The position numbers and the translations under genes were made by a program. From NCBI GenBank assembly GCA_030536755.1, contig JAUNPJ010000017.1, positions 1 to 57,823 on the forward strand: a stretch of 57,823 nucleotides of DNA, given 5' to 3'. Of the stretch, positions 51,073 through 57,823 are shown one piece after another (the first letter of the stretch is position 1; every line of letters begins with the position of its first letter). The notes beneath the pieces were generated by a model. That model searched no databases and was not told where the DNA came from. It worked only from the letters and a program-made list of their open reading frames with translations. This DNA comes from Eubacteriales bacterium. GTDB taxonomy: Bacteria > Bacillota > Clostridia > Lachnospirales > Lachnospiraceae.

Positions 51073-51930
51073 ATGAAATTATTAACTTTAAATACACATA
51101 GTCTTCTGGAAGAAAATTATGAGCAGAAGACAAGAGATTTTGTGGCCGCAGTGATCAAAGAGCGGCCGGATATCCTTGCATTGCAAGAGGTGAATCAGTC
51201 TGTCAATGCAAAAGAGGCGAATCGAACGCTTCTGGAAGGATATGTTCCCTGTAAGGAAAACTCTATACCTGTGCGGCTTGACAATCATGCCGCGCAGGTG
51301 GCCCTCCTTTTGAGACAGGCGGGAATCTTTAGCAGCTGGACCTGGATCCCGGCAAAACTGGGATATGGAAAATATGATGAGGGAATGGCAATTTTCAGTC
51401 TCAGTGCCCCTATTACAGAAGTCGATTCCTTTTACATCAGTCGTGGGCAGGATTACGAAAACTGGAAAACGAGAAAGGTGCTTGGCGTCCGGGTTGCCGG
51501 AAAAAGTGACTGGTTCTACACCGTTCATATGGGATGGTGGGACGATGATGAAGAGCCTTTTGAGGCACAGTGGGATGTGCTGCACGGAAGATTGGATGAG
51601 AGAAAAGAGCCAGTCTGGCTGATGGGTGACTTTAACAGTCCGGCAGAAATCCGGAATGAAGGTTATGATTGTATTTTAAATTCGGGATGGAAAGATACCT
51701 GGGTGATGGCGAAACAGAAGGACAGCGGAATCACTGTGAAGGGTGTTATTGACGGATGGAGAGAGAAGTTAAAGGATTCCTCGGACGGGATAACAGGCAT
51801 GCGCATTGATCATATATGGTGCAGCGAAGAAATACCGGTGGATTGTTCCAGTGTTATATTTAACGGGGAAAGAGAGCCGGTTGTATCCGACCATTTCGGA
51901 GTAATGATTCAGTATAAAAAAGGAGAATAA
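51073..51930 (+). CDS. mapP: EEP-family phosphatase, probable maltose 6'-phosphate phosphatase
   Basis: A 285-residue endonuclease/exonuclease/phosphatase-fold enzyme of the RgfB-like type. Metal and catalytic residues are seen in LLTLNTHSLLEENY, ILALQEVNQ (Glu), VHMGWWDDD, LMGDFNSPAE (Asp, Asn) and VSDHFGVMI (Asp, His). In Enterococcus faecalis, maltose entering by a PTS as maltose 6'-phosphate is dephosphorylated by MapP; position between a PTS transporter and malQ supports that role here. It starts 11 bases after the PTS gene. Confidence 0.7.
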   Translation: MKLLTLNTHSLLEENYEQKTRDFVAAVIKERPDILALQEVNQSVNAKEANRTLLEGYVPCKENSIPVRLDNHAAQVALLLRQAGIFSSWTWIPAKLGYGKYDEGMAIFSLSAPITEVDSFYISRGQDYENWKTRKVLGVRVAGKSDWFYTVHMGWWDDDEEPFEAQWDVLHGRLDERKEPVWLMGDFNSPAEIRNEGYDCILNSGWKDTWVMAKQKDSGITVKGVIDGWREKLKDSSDGITGMRIDHIWCSEEIPVDCSSVIFNGEREPVVSDHFGVMIQYKKGE

Positions 51931-51931
51931 G

Positions 51932-53434
51932 ATGAGCAGAGAAGCAGGAATTTTATTAGCAATATCCAGCCTTCCTTCCAAATATGGAATCGGTTGTTTT
52001 TCACAGGAAGCATATCGTTTTGTAGACTGGCTGAAGGAGGCGGGACAGACATACTGGCAGATTTTGCCGGTCGGACCGACCAGCTACGGGGATTCCCCGT
52101 ATCAGTCGTTTTCTACTTTTGCCGGAAATCCATATTTTATCTGTCTGGAGACACTGATCGAAGAAGGTGTTCTGACGAAAGAAGAGTGTGATGCGGCAGA
52201 TTTCGGAAAGAAAGAAAATGATATCAATTATAAGAAATTGTATGAGGAACGTTTCCCGCTTCTTCGCAAAGCATATGAGAGAAGCAACGTCAGCGAGAAT
52301 CAGGAGTACCAGAAGTTTGTGGCAGAGAATCAGTGGTGGCTGTCCGATTATGCGCTGTTTATGGCACTGAAAAACCGTTTTGACGGCCATGCATGGACCG
52401 AGTGGCCGGAAGATATCCGTCTGAGATATGGATATGCGCTGGATTATTATCGCAAGGAGCTGTATTTTGATATTGAGTTCCAGCAGTATCTGCAGTTTAA
52501 ATTCTTTGAGCAGTGGTATCAGCTGAAATCGTATGCCAACAGTAAGAGTATCAGGATTGTCGGAGATATTCCGATTTATGTGGCAATGGACAGTGCGGAC
52601 ACATGGGCTCACCCGGAGCTGTTTCAGCTGGATGAAAACAATGTGCCGACTGCAGTTGCAGGATGCCCGCCGGATGGATTTTCCGCAGACGGACAGCTTT
52701 GGGGCAATCCGCTGTATCGTTGGGATTATCACAGAAATACCGGTTACCAGTGGTGGGTTTCCCGTCTGTGGTACTGCTTCAAGCTGTATGATGTAGTAAG
52801 AATTGACCATTTCCGTGGCTTTGATGAGTATTTTTCTATTCCATATGGAGATACAACGGCTAAAAACGGACACTGGGAAAAAGGACCTGGCATTGAACTG
52901 TTCCGCCGTGTCGAGCAGTGCCTGGGATGGCATGAAGTCATTGCGGAAGATCTTGGTTACATGACAGATTCTGTTCGCCAGCTTGTCAGAGAGAGCGGAT
53001 TTCCGGGCATGAAGGTTCTGGAGTTTGCATTTGACTCCCGTGACTCCAGCTCTGCGAACGATTACCTGCCGCATAATTATCCGGAAAAATGCGTGGCCTA
53101 CACGGGCACTCATGACAATGAGACGATCACCGGATGGCTGGACAGCATCACAAAAGAGGAATTCAAGAATGTGCGGGAGTATCTCTGCGATCAGTACACA
53201 CCGAAGAAATGGCTCTATAAATCTATGATTGGCCTTGTAATGAGAAGCAATGCCAAAACATGTATCATTCCTATGCAGGATTATCTGGGAATGAATAATA
53301 AGTGCAGAATGAATCAGCCGTCTACCGTAGGTAAGAACTGGCGCTGGAGACTGACAGAGAAGGATCTCAGTGATCAGCTTCAGGCAGAGATTCTGCATAC
53401 GACAAAGCTTTATGGACGAATGAACTGGAATTAA
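51932..53434 (+). CDS. malQ: 4-alpha-glucanotransferase
   Basis: A 500-residue GH77 amylomaltase. Catalytic residues: D292 (VRIDHFRGFDEYF), E339 (VIAEDLGYMT) and D395 (TGTHDNETI). GIGCFSQEAYRFVDWLKEAGQTYWQILPVGPT is a typical start, including the acceptor site. It disproportionates maltose and maltodextrins to glucose and longer glucans. It is one base after the phosphatase gene, so the three genes form one operon ending at the palindrome 53434-53500. Confidence 0.95.
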   Translation: MSREAGILLAISSLPSKYGIGCFSQEAYRFVDWLKEAGQTYWQILPVGPTSYGDSPYQSFSTFAGNPYFICLETLIEEGVLTKEECDAADFGKKENDINYKKLYEERFPLLRKAYERSNVSENQEYQKFVAENQWWLSDYALFMALKNRFDGHAWTEWPEDIRLRYGYALDYYRKELYFDIEFQQYLQFKFFEQWYQLKSYANSKSIRIVGDIPIYVAMDSADTWAHPELFQLDENNVPTAVAGCPPDGFSADGQLWGNPLYRWDYHRNTGYQWWVSRLWYCFKLYDVVRIDHFRGFDEYFSIPYGDTTAKNGHWEKGPGIELFRRVEQCLGWHEVIAEDLGYMTDSVRQLVRESGFPGMKVLEFAFDSRDSSSANDYLPHNYPEKCVAYTGTHDNETITGWLDSITKEEFKNVREYLCDQYTPKKWLYKSMIGLVMRSNAKTCIIPMQDYLGMNNKCRMNQPSTVGKNWRWRLTEKDLSDQLQAEILHTTKLYGRMNWN

Positions 53435-53500
53435 TGGGACAAGGGGACGGTTCTTATGTCCGGGAATACCCGGACATAAGAACCGTCCCCTCTGTCCCAT
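53434..53500. repeat. Long REP-like palindrome between malQ and purC
   Basis: GGGACAAGGGGACGGTTCT and the rest of the left arm pair almost perfectly with the right arm ending AGAACCGTCCCCTCTGTCCC, around a short AATA loop; stem about 29 bp with one or two interruptions. I recognise the sequence type (GGGACGGTTCTTATGTCC core) from other Clostridia as a dispersed palindrome, probably a REP element linked to Y1 transposases. It overlaps the last base of malQ and can end transcription of both convergent genes. Confidence 0.8.
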
Positions 53501-53505
53501 GTCTT

Positions 53506-54381
53506 TTAAAGATCTTTATCTGTCAGCATTTTGTATGCCTGCAGGTATTTATTGATGGTTTTCTCTACGATGTCGTCCGGAAGTGTCCAGTCGTTGTCCG
53601 GATTTGCTTTCAGCCAGTCGCGGGCAAACTGTTTGTCGAAGGATGGCTGGCCATGTCCTGGTTCATAGCCATCTGCAGGCCAGAAACGGGAGCTGTCCGG
53701 TGTCAGCATCTCGTCACCGATGACGATGTTGCCGTTCTCATCAAGACCAAACTCAAATTTGGTATCTGCGATGATGATACCGCGGCTCAGTGCGTAGTCG
53801 GCACATTTTTTGTACAGTGCGATGGTGCAGTCGCGAAGTTTTGTTGCGTACTCTTCTCCTTTGCCCGGGAAGTATTTCTCCAGGTGAGCGATGCTCTGCT
53901 CGAAGGAGATGTTTTCATCGTGATCACCAATCTCAGCTTTTGTGGATGGTGTGTAGATTGGTTCAGGCAGTTTGTCAGACTCTTTCAGTCCTTCCGGCAG
54001 TTTGATGCCGCATACAGTGCCGTCTTTTTTGTAGCTTTCCCAGCCGCTTCCTGTAATGTAGCCGCGCACGATACATTCGATCGGGAGCATTTCAAGCTTG
54101 CGGCACATCATGCTGTTGCCGTCAAACTGTGGCTGCTGGAAAAATTCCGGCATATCTTTTACATCAACAGAAATCATGTGGTTAGGAAGAATATCTTTTG
54201 TCAGATCAAACCAGAATTTGGACATCTGAGTAAGTACCGTTCCTTTTTTGGTTACGATATTTTTCAGAATAACATCGAAGCAGCTGATGCGGTCAGTTGC
54301 AACCATGATCAGACTGTCGCCGTTGTCATAAATTTCGCGAACTTTACCTTCTTTGATCGGTTTCATTGCTTCAGTACTCAT
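53506..54381 (-). CDS. purC: Phosphoribosylaminoimidazole-succinocarboxamide synthase
   Basis: A 291-residue SAICAR synthetase of purine synthesis: CAIR + aspartate + ATP to SAICAR. Family blocks: KEGKVREIYDNGDSLIMVATDRISCFD, IECIVRGYITGSGWESYKKDG, FEFGLDENGNIVIGDEMLTPDSSRFW and the KQFARDWL end. It is the longer eukaryote-like PurC type (about 290 residues) rather than the 235-residue bacterial form. It stands alone with no other pur genes in sight; no purine riboswitch was found in the 160 bases upstream. Confidence 0.93.
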   Translation of the reverse strand: MSTEAMKPIKEGKVREIYDNGDSLIMVATDRISCFDVILKNIVTKKGTVLTQMSKFWFDLTKDILPNHMISVDVKDMPEFFQQPQFDGNSMMCRKLEMLPIECIVRGYITGSGWESYKKDGTVCGIKLPEGLKESDKLPEPIYTPSTKAEIGDHDENISFEQSIAHLEKYFPGKGEEYATKLRDCTIALYKKCADYALSRGIIIADTKFEFGLDENGNIVIGDEMLTPDSSRFWPADGYEPGHGQPSFDKQFARDWLKANPDNDWTLPDDIVEKTINKYLQAYKMLTDKDL

Positions 54382-54477
54382 AACATTACCTCACTGTATT
54401 AAAAAATTTGTAGTTCCTCTATCAACATAGTAAAACAGATTTTTCTCCAAAAATCAATAGTCTTGCGACGTTTTGTT

Positions 54478-54517
54478 ACAAAAAAAACCGTTGAAGAATG
54501 GGCGAACTTCAACGGTT
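54478..54517 (-). terminator. Terminator of the 34-residue peptide gene
   Basis: Read leftwards: AACCGTTGAAG, ten-base loop, CTTCAACGGTT, then TTTTTTT. A perfect 11-bp stem, 23 bases after the peptide stop. Confidence 0.9.
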
Positions 54518-54539
54518 GAAAGGGGGCTAAAGAAAGATT

Positions 54540-54644
54540 TTACGGACGATAATATCCGCTGCCGTTTACCAGATAATAGGAAGTAACGGCCATTGCGATT
54601 TCGTGTTTGTTTTCATTCCAATATTTTTTTAATCTTTTTAACAT
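54540..54644 (-). CDS. 34-residue peptide of unknown function
   Basis: A tiny gene with a perfect AAGGAGGGA site (54651-54659) six bases before ATG 54644 and its own terminator. The first half is basic and amphipathic (MLKRLKKYWNENKHE), the middle is mildly hydrophobic (IAMAVTSYYLV) and the end is Gly/Tyr-rich (NGSGYYRP). No signal peptide or cysteines. It might be a secreted or signalling peptide, a modified-peptide precursor or a small regulator. It sits between purC and a divergent AraC regulator. Not recognised. Confidence 0.7.
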   Translation of the reverse strand: MLKRLKKYWNENKHEIAMAVTSYYLVNGSGYYRP

Positions 54645-54822
54645 AATAATTCCCTCCTTATTCATCTCTGTAATTGACTTTTTTCTTGTATCTATATCAA
54701 CAGTGTTTCAACTGATGGTCTTATCTTATGGGATTTTTGAAGAAAATATAAGGTGCAATATTAACAAAAAAGTAGTCGATATTGACTTTTAAGTGGAATT
54801 GGAATAGCATAGGAAAAAATGA

Positions 54823-55707
54823 ATGGAGAAAACTGTCATGGAAGAAAAGAGAGAACATATTCGCTATGAAAATACAAAAGTGCCGGATAACAGGGGCTTT
54901 CAGATTCGATTTGTGACGATGGCGCACAATACACCGCTTCACTGGCACCGGGAAATGGAGATTCTCTATATATTAAATGGAAATGCGCAGGTGACACTGG
55001 ATGGAAGAAGCCATTATCTGGGGGCACTGGATTTGATGGTCATTGATTCGTCCCAGTTTCATGATGTGATTTATGCGCTTCCGCAGACGATGGGAATCTG
55101 TATTCACGTTTCTAAGGAATATCTGAAAAGATATCTGCCGGATATTGAGCAGATGCGCTTTTCGTGCAGCCCACAGGAAGTGGAGGCATCCGAGCAGGAG
55201 GCGTATATGAAATTGTGCGGCTATATGAAAGATTTGACGGTGTTGTATTTTCAACAGAAAAGCAGTTATCCGCTTGCCTGCAGTGCAGTGGTTTTGCAGA
55301 TTATGGCTGGTCTTGTGGATCATTTCAGCCAGAAGCTGTCTCAGGATATGGAAGTATCCAGCGTGGACAATCTTGTACGTATGGAGCAGATTTTTCAATA
55401 TGTAGAAGAACACTATAAGGAAGCGATCTCTTTGCAGGATGCTGCCGATATGCTGGGATTGAATAAAGAATATTTCTGCCGCTTTTTTAAGCATAATACC
55501 AGTATGACTTTTCTGCAGTATGTGAATCAGGTGCGGCTCAACCACATTTATCACGATCTTCTTCACACGGAAGGAAGCGTGCAGGAGATTATGGAGCGCC
55601 ATGGAATGTACAATGCGAAGGTTTTTTACCGTATGTTCAAGGATACGTATCACTGTACACCGCGGGAGATGAAGAAAATGGCTGGGGATAGTATGTATTT
55701 AAGCTGA
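54823..55707 (+). CDS. AraC-family regulator
   Basis: A 294-residue regulator. Residues about 25-100 form a cupin sensor (TPLHWHREMEILYILNGNAQV, a His-rich strand, DLMVIDSSQFHDV); residues about 190-290 hold the two HTH motifs (ISLQDAADMLGLNKEYFCRFFKHNTSMTFL, MERHGMYNAKVFYRMFKDTYHCTPREM). It probably senses a sugar, but no sugar genes adjoin it. The start may be ATG 54838, which has GGAG 11 bases upstream. It is divergent from the peptide gene. Confidence 0.88.
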   Translation: MEKTVMEEKREHIRYENTKVPDNRGFQIRFVTMAHNTPLHWHREMEILYILNGNAQVTLDGRSHYLGALDLMVIDSSQFHDVIYALPQTMGICIHVSKEYLKRYLPDIEQMRFSCSPQEVEASEQEAYMKLCGYMKDLTVLYFQQKSSYPLACSAVVLQIMAGLVDHFSQKLSQDMEVSSVDNLVRMEQIFQYVEEHYKEAISLQDAADMLGLNKEYFCRFFKHNTSMTFLQYVNQVRLNHIYHDLLHTEGSVQEIMERHGMYNAKVFYRMFKDTYHCTPREMKKMAGDSMYLS

Positions 55708-55720
55708 TGTTGATATAGCT

Positions 55721-55749
55721 TTGACATACCTGCGGTTTGTTGTTAAAAT
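55721..55749 (+). promoter_or_regulatory. Sigma-A promoter of the HD-MnmM-nuclease operon
   Basis: TTGACA at 55721-55726, 17 bases, TAAAAT at 55744-55749, 37 bases before ATG 55786. Confidence 0.7.
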
Positions 55750-55785
55750 ACTCAGTAAAATACGAAGGTAAAGAGGTTGATAGTT

Positions 55786-56376
55786 ATGACAAGTAAACTG
55801 ACAAGAGACGAAGCATTTGCGTTACTCAGAAAATACAACAAGGAACCGTTTCACATTCAGCATGCATTGACGGTCGAGAGTGTGATGCGCTGGTATGCGA
55901 AGGAACTGGGATACGGCGAAGAGGAGGAGTACTGGGGAATCACGGGACTTCTGCATGATATTGATTTTGAGCTGTATCCACAGGAGCATTGCCAGAAGGC
56001 ACCGGAGCTTCTGCGGGAAGGCGGTGTCGATGAGGATATGATTTATTCTGTCTGCTCGCATGGATATGGCATCTGCTGTGATCTGGAGCCGAAGCACGAG
56101 ATGGAGAAAGTAATGTTTGCGGCCGATGAGCTGACGGGGCTGATCTGGTCTGCGGCATTGATGCGTCCGTCCAAAAGTGTCATGGATATGGAAGTCAAGA
56201 GTTTGAAGAAGAAATTCAAAGACAAGAAATTTGCGGCAGGCTGCTCGAGAGATGTGATCCGCCAGGGCGCAGAGCGTCTTGGATGGGAGCTGGACGAGCT
56301 GTTTGAAAAGACAATCCTTGCCATGCGTTCCTGTGAGGCACAGGTGGCAGAATTTATGGAATCCTACGAGGCATAA
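55786..56376 (+). CDS. HD-domain phosphohydrolase
   Basis: A 196-residue HDIG-type protein. Metal ligands: FHIQHALTVESVMRWY (His), GITGLLHDIDFE (His-Asp), SHGYG (His) and AADELTG (Asp). HD proteins hydrolyse nucleotides or cyclic dinucleotides; the target is not known here. ATG 55786 follows AAAGAGGTTGATAG. It is four bases upstream of the methyltransferase gene. Confidence 0.85.
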   Translation: MTSKLTRDEAFALLRKYNKEPFHIQHALTVESVMRWYAKELGYGEEEEYWGITGLLHDIDFELYPQEHCQKAPELLREGGVDEDMIYSVCSHGYGICCDLEPKHEMEKVMFAADELTGLIWSAALMRPSKSVMDMEVKSLKKKFKDKKFAAGCSRDVIRQGAERLGWELDELFEKTILAMRSCEAQVAEFMESYEA

Positions 56377-56379
56377 AAG

Positions 56380-56943
56380 ATGAAGAATTATCAGATTACG
56401 GAATGGGTGCATCATTTTATTGGGGAGCAGGTGAAGGAAGGCGATCTCTGCATCGATGCCACGATGGGAAAAGGTAACGACACCGTGCTCTTGTCGAAGC
56501 TGGCGGGAAAGACCGGTAAAGTGATTGGCTTTGATATTCAGCAGCAGGCGGTAGACAGTACCAGAGAACGGCTGCAAAGAGAGGCATGTCCGGAAAATTA
56601 TGAATTGCTGCTTGTGTCTCATGAGTATATGGCGTCGTATGCAAAAGAGGACAGTGTCTCCTGCATCATGTTTAATTTTGGCTATCTGCCGGGAGGAGAT
56701 CACAGCAAGGCGACGAAGGCCGCAAGCAGTCTGGCAGCGATTGAGGCGGGACTGAAGCTGCTGAAGAAAAGGGGGCTGATGAGCCTTTGTATTTACAGCG
56801 GCGGTGACAGCGGATTCGAGGAACGGGATGCGATTCTGGATTATGTGCAGAAACTGGATTTTCATCAATATCTTGTCATCCAGTCCGAGTATGTAAATCG
56901 CCCGAACAACCCGCCTATTCCTGTGCTGATCATAAAATTATAA
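56380..56943 (+). CDS. mnmM: tRNA mnm5s2U methyltransferase (YtqB/MnmM family)
   Basis: A 187-residue class I methyltransferase. CIDATMGKGNDTVLLSKLAG is motif I of the YtqB family, VIGFDIQQQAV the acidic strand end, and FNFGYLPGGDHSKATKA the family's own active-site block; NPPIPVLIIKL ends the protein. B. subtilis YtqB (MnmM) methylates the aminomethyl group of wobble uridine in tRNA. Length equals that of the family. It lies in an operon with the HD protein and the nuclease. Confidence 0.85.
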   Translation: MKNYQITEWVHHFIGEQVKEGDLCIDATMGKGNDTVLLSKLAGKTGKVIGFDIQQQAVDSTRERLQREACPENYELLLVSHEYMASYAKEDSVSCIMFNFGYLPGGDHSKATKAASSLAAIEAGLKLLKKRGLMSLCIYSGGDSGFEERDAILDYVQKLDFHQYLVIQSEYVNRPNNPPIPVLIIKL

Positions 56944-56957
56944 AACGGGAGAGTATC

Positions 56958-57725
56958 ATGAGTAATAATAAGAAAAAATTAGACAATCCTCTTTTTAAGA
57001 AGATTTTTATAGCGGTCTTTTGCCTGATTGCGGCAGTTACCGGATTTGGGTATAAACAGGGGGCCAGTCAGGACGATGTACGCAGAAGTGCAGAGCAGGC
57101 ATATACGTATGTTCAGGAAATTCTGGAAGATCTGGATAATGTCGAAACCGTCGAGGAGATTCCGGAGTATGAGGGTGAGACGTATATTACCGTCAATGAC
57201 AATGAGCCGGAATTTACCGAGGAGCAGCAAGAAGCGGAGCCTTACGAATATTACAGTGAGCTGGATAGCCTCGACCGCTGTGGGTATGCGGAGGCAAAAA
57301 TTACAGAAGATTTGATGCCGACGGAAAAGCGTGAGTCGATCAGTTCCGTCAAACCAAGTGGATGGCAAAATGAGAAATACGATTGTGTAGATGGAAAGTA
57401 TCTGTATAATCGCTGTCATCTTCTCGGCTATCAGCTGACTGGAGAAAATGCCAACGAAAAGAATCTGATCACGGGAACACGCTATCTGAATGTGGATGGA
57501 ATGCTGCCATTTGAGAACGAAGTGGCAACTTACATCAAAGACACAGGCAATGCCGTGCTGATGCGTGTGACACCCGTGTTTGAGGGAGATGAGCTGGTTG
57601 CCAGAGGTGTGCAGATGGAGGCACAGTCCGTTGAGGATGATGAGATCAGCTTTAATGTGTTTGTGTATAACATACAGCCAGGAGTAGAGATTGACTATGC
57701 CACCGGTGAGAGTCAGGAAGAGTAA
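56958..57725 (+). CDS. Membrane-anchored/secreted DNA/RNA non-specific endonuclease
   Basis: A 255-residue protein with one N-terminal helix (about 14-29) as signal or anchor, an acidic linker (EEIPEYEGETY, EEQQEAEPYEYY) and a nuclease domain (about 105-245). The beta-beta-alpha metal motif reads NRCHLLGYQLTGENANEKNLITGTRYLN with the catalytic His after Cys; the usual DRGH is NRCH, as in DNA-entry nucleases (EndA/NucA type). It may degrade extracellular DNA for food or uptake. ACGGGAGAGTATC precedes ATG 56958. Confidence 0.85.
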   Translation: MSNNKKKLDNPLFKKIFIAVFCLIAAVTGFGYKQGASQDDVRRSAEQAYTYVQEILEDLDNVETVEEIPEYEGETYITVNDNEPEFTEEQQEAEPYEYYSELDSLDRCGYAEAKITEDLMPTEKRESISSVKPSGWQNEKYDCVDGKYLYNRCHLLGYQLTGENANEKNLITGTRYLNVDGMLPFENEVATYIKDTGNAVLMRVTPVFEGDELVARGVQMEAQSVEDDEISFNVFVYNIQPGVEIDYATGESQEE

Positions 57726-57823
57726 AGGGCAGAACAGGGGCGGAACAGGGGACAGGTTTTTTTACCGCCTTTTTTACGGTAACAAAACCATTCCCCCGTA
57801 AGCCCCCCCCCCCCCCCGAAAAA

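Noticed and set aside
52001-53500. 499-codon minus-strand frame opposite malQ
   Set aside because: It mirrors malQ, which has all GH77 motifs; the antisense product has no recognisable domain and no ribosome site.
53434-54402. 322-codon plus-strand frame opposite purC
   Set aside because: Mirror of purC; starts inside the REP-like palindrome and lacks a ribosome site.
1-57823. CRISPR arrays, tRNA or rRNA genes
   Set aside because: No regularly spaced direct repeats, no tRNA cloverleaf ending and no rRNA sequence were seen by eye; a covariance-model scan would be the decisive test.

Overview
The window reads as a chromosomal stretch from a Gram-positive gut anaerobe, most likely a Lachnospiraceae member (Clostridia). 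The reasons are strong AAGGAGG-type ribosome sites, sigma-A promoters, desulfoferrodoxin, a [4Fe-4S] two-subunit L-serine dehydratase, hybrid sensor kinases paired with binding lipoproteins, DUF3786 proteins and a single long Xer recombinase. This is inferred from gene content. No rRNA, tRNA or CRISPR array was seen. The last 30 bases end in a run of 15 C and look like poor contig-end sequence.

0-7.7 kb is a patchwork of accessory and eroding genes. It holds a DUF3786 protein with two tandem operator-like palindromes, a PARG-like/DUF1810 fusion, two in-frame relics that follow stop codons, an HTH/zinc-ribbon regulator, a nitroreductase and a deformylase-like protein. Next comes a compact operon (HTH regulator, PD-(D/E)XK/DUF2075 helicase-like ATPase, MazG-type pyrophosphohydrolase) that looks like a defence or nucleic-acid-stress module. 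A fourth gene of that operon is cut after nine codons at the left end of a broken IS66 element.

7.7-13.1 kb holds a chimeric small membrane protein, a YczE-like membrane protein, an MBL hydrolase and a MATE exporter, bracketed by a 12-bp inverted REP-like pair. It is followed by a decaying ADP-ribose-related cluster: a flavoprotein and a macrodomain protein that both seem to carry internal deletions, a vWA protein, and an inverted relic of the PARG-like gene.

13-31 kb carries a Xer recombinase, a lipoprotein plus hybrid histidine kinase sensing pair, a transglutaminase-like protein, an esterase/esterase/ATP-grasp cassette, a bactofilin-like membrane protein, an arginine-rich 45-residue mini-protein, a desulfoferrodoxin fused to a BFD [2Fe-2S] domain, assorted hydrolases and dehydrogenases, and a rhodanese.

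At 31.4-31.76 kb a textbook promoter and a strong terminator enclose about 310 bases with no normal gene. Inside is a duplicated unit with ribosome sites and 3-, 6- and 7-residue ORFs. This is the best candidate for an undescribed RNA or peptide locus. A second candidate is a 34-residue peptide gene at 54.6 kb with a perfect ribosome site and its own terminator.

31.8-57.8 kb is mainly metabolic. It contains glycogen branching enzyme, a GntR-controlled sugar-acid pair (IlvD/Edd dehydratase and DHDPS-type aldolase), a putrescine-to-GABA set with an NhaC-type antiporter and a divergent LuxR regulator, and L-serine dehydratase. It also contains a maltose set (LacI regulator, PTS transporter in A-C-B order, MapP-like phosphatase, MalQ), purC, an AraC regulator, an HD hydrolase, MnmM/YtqB and a secreted nuclease.
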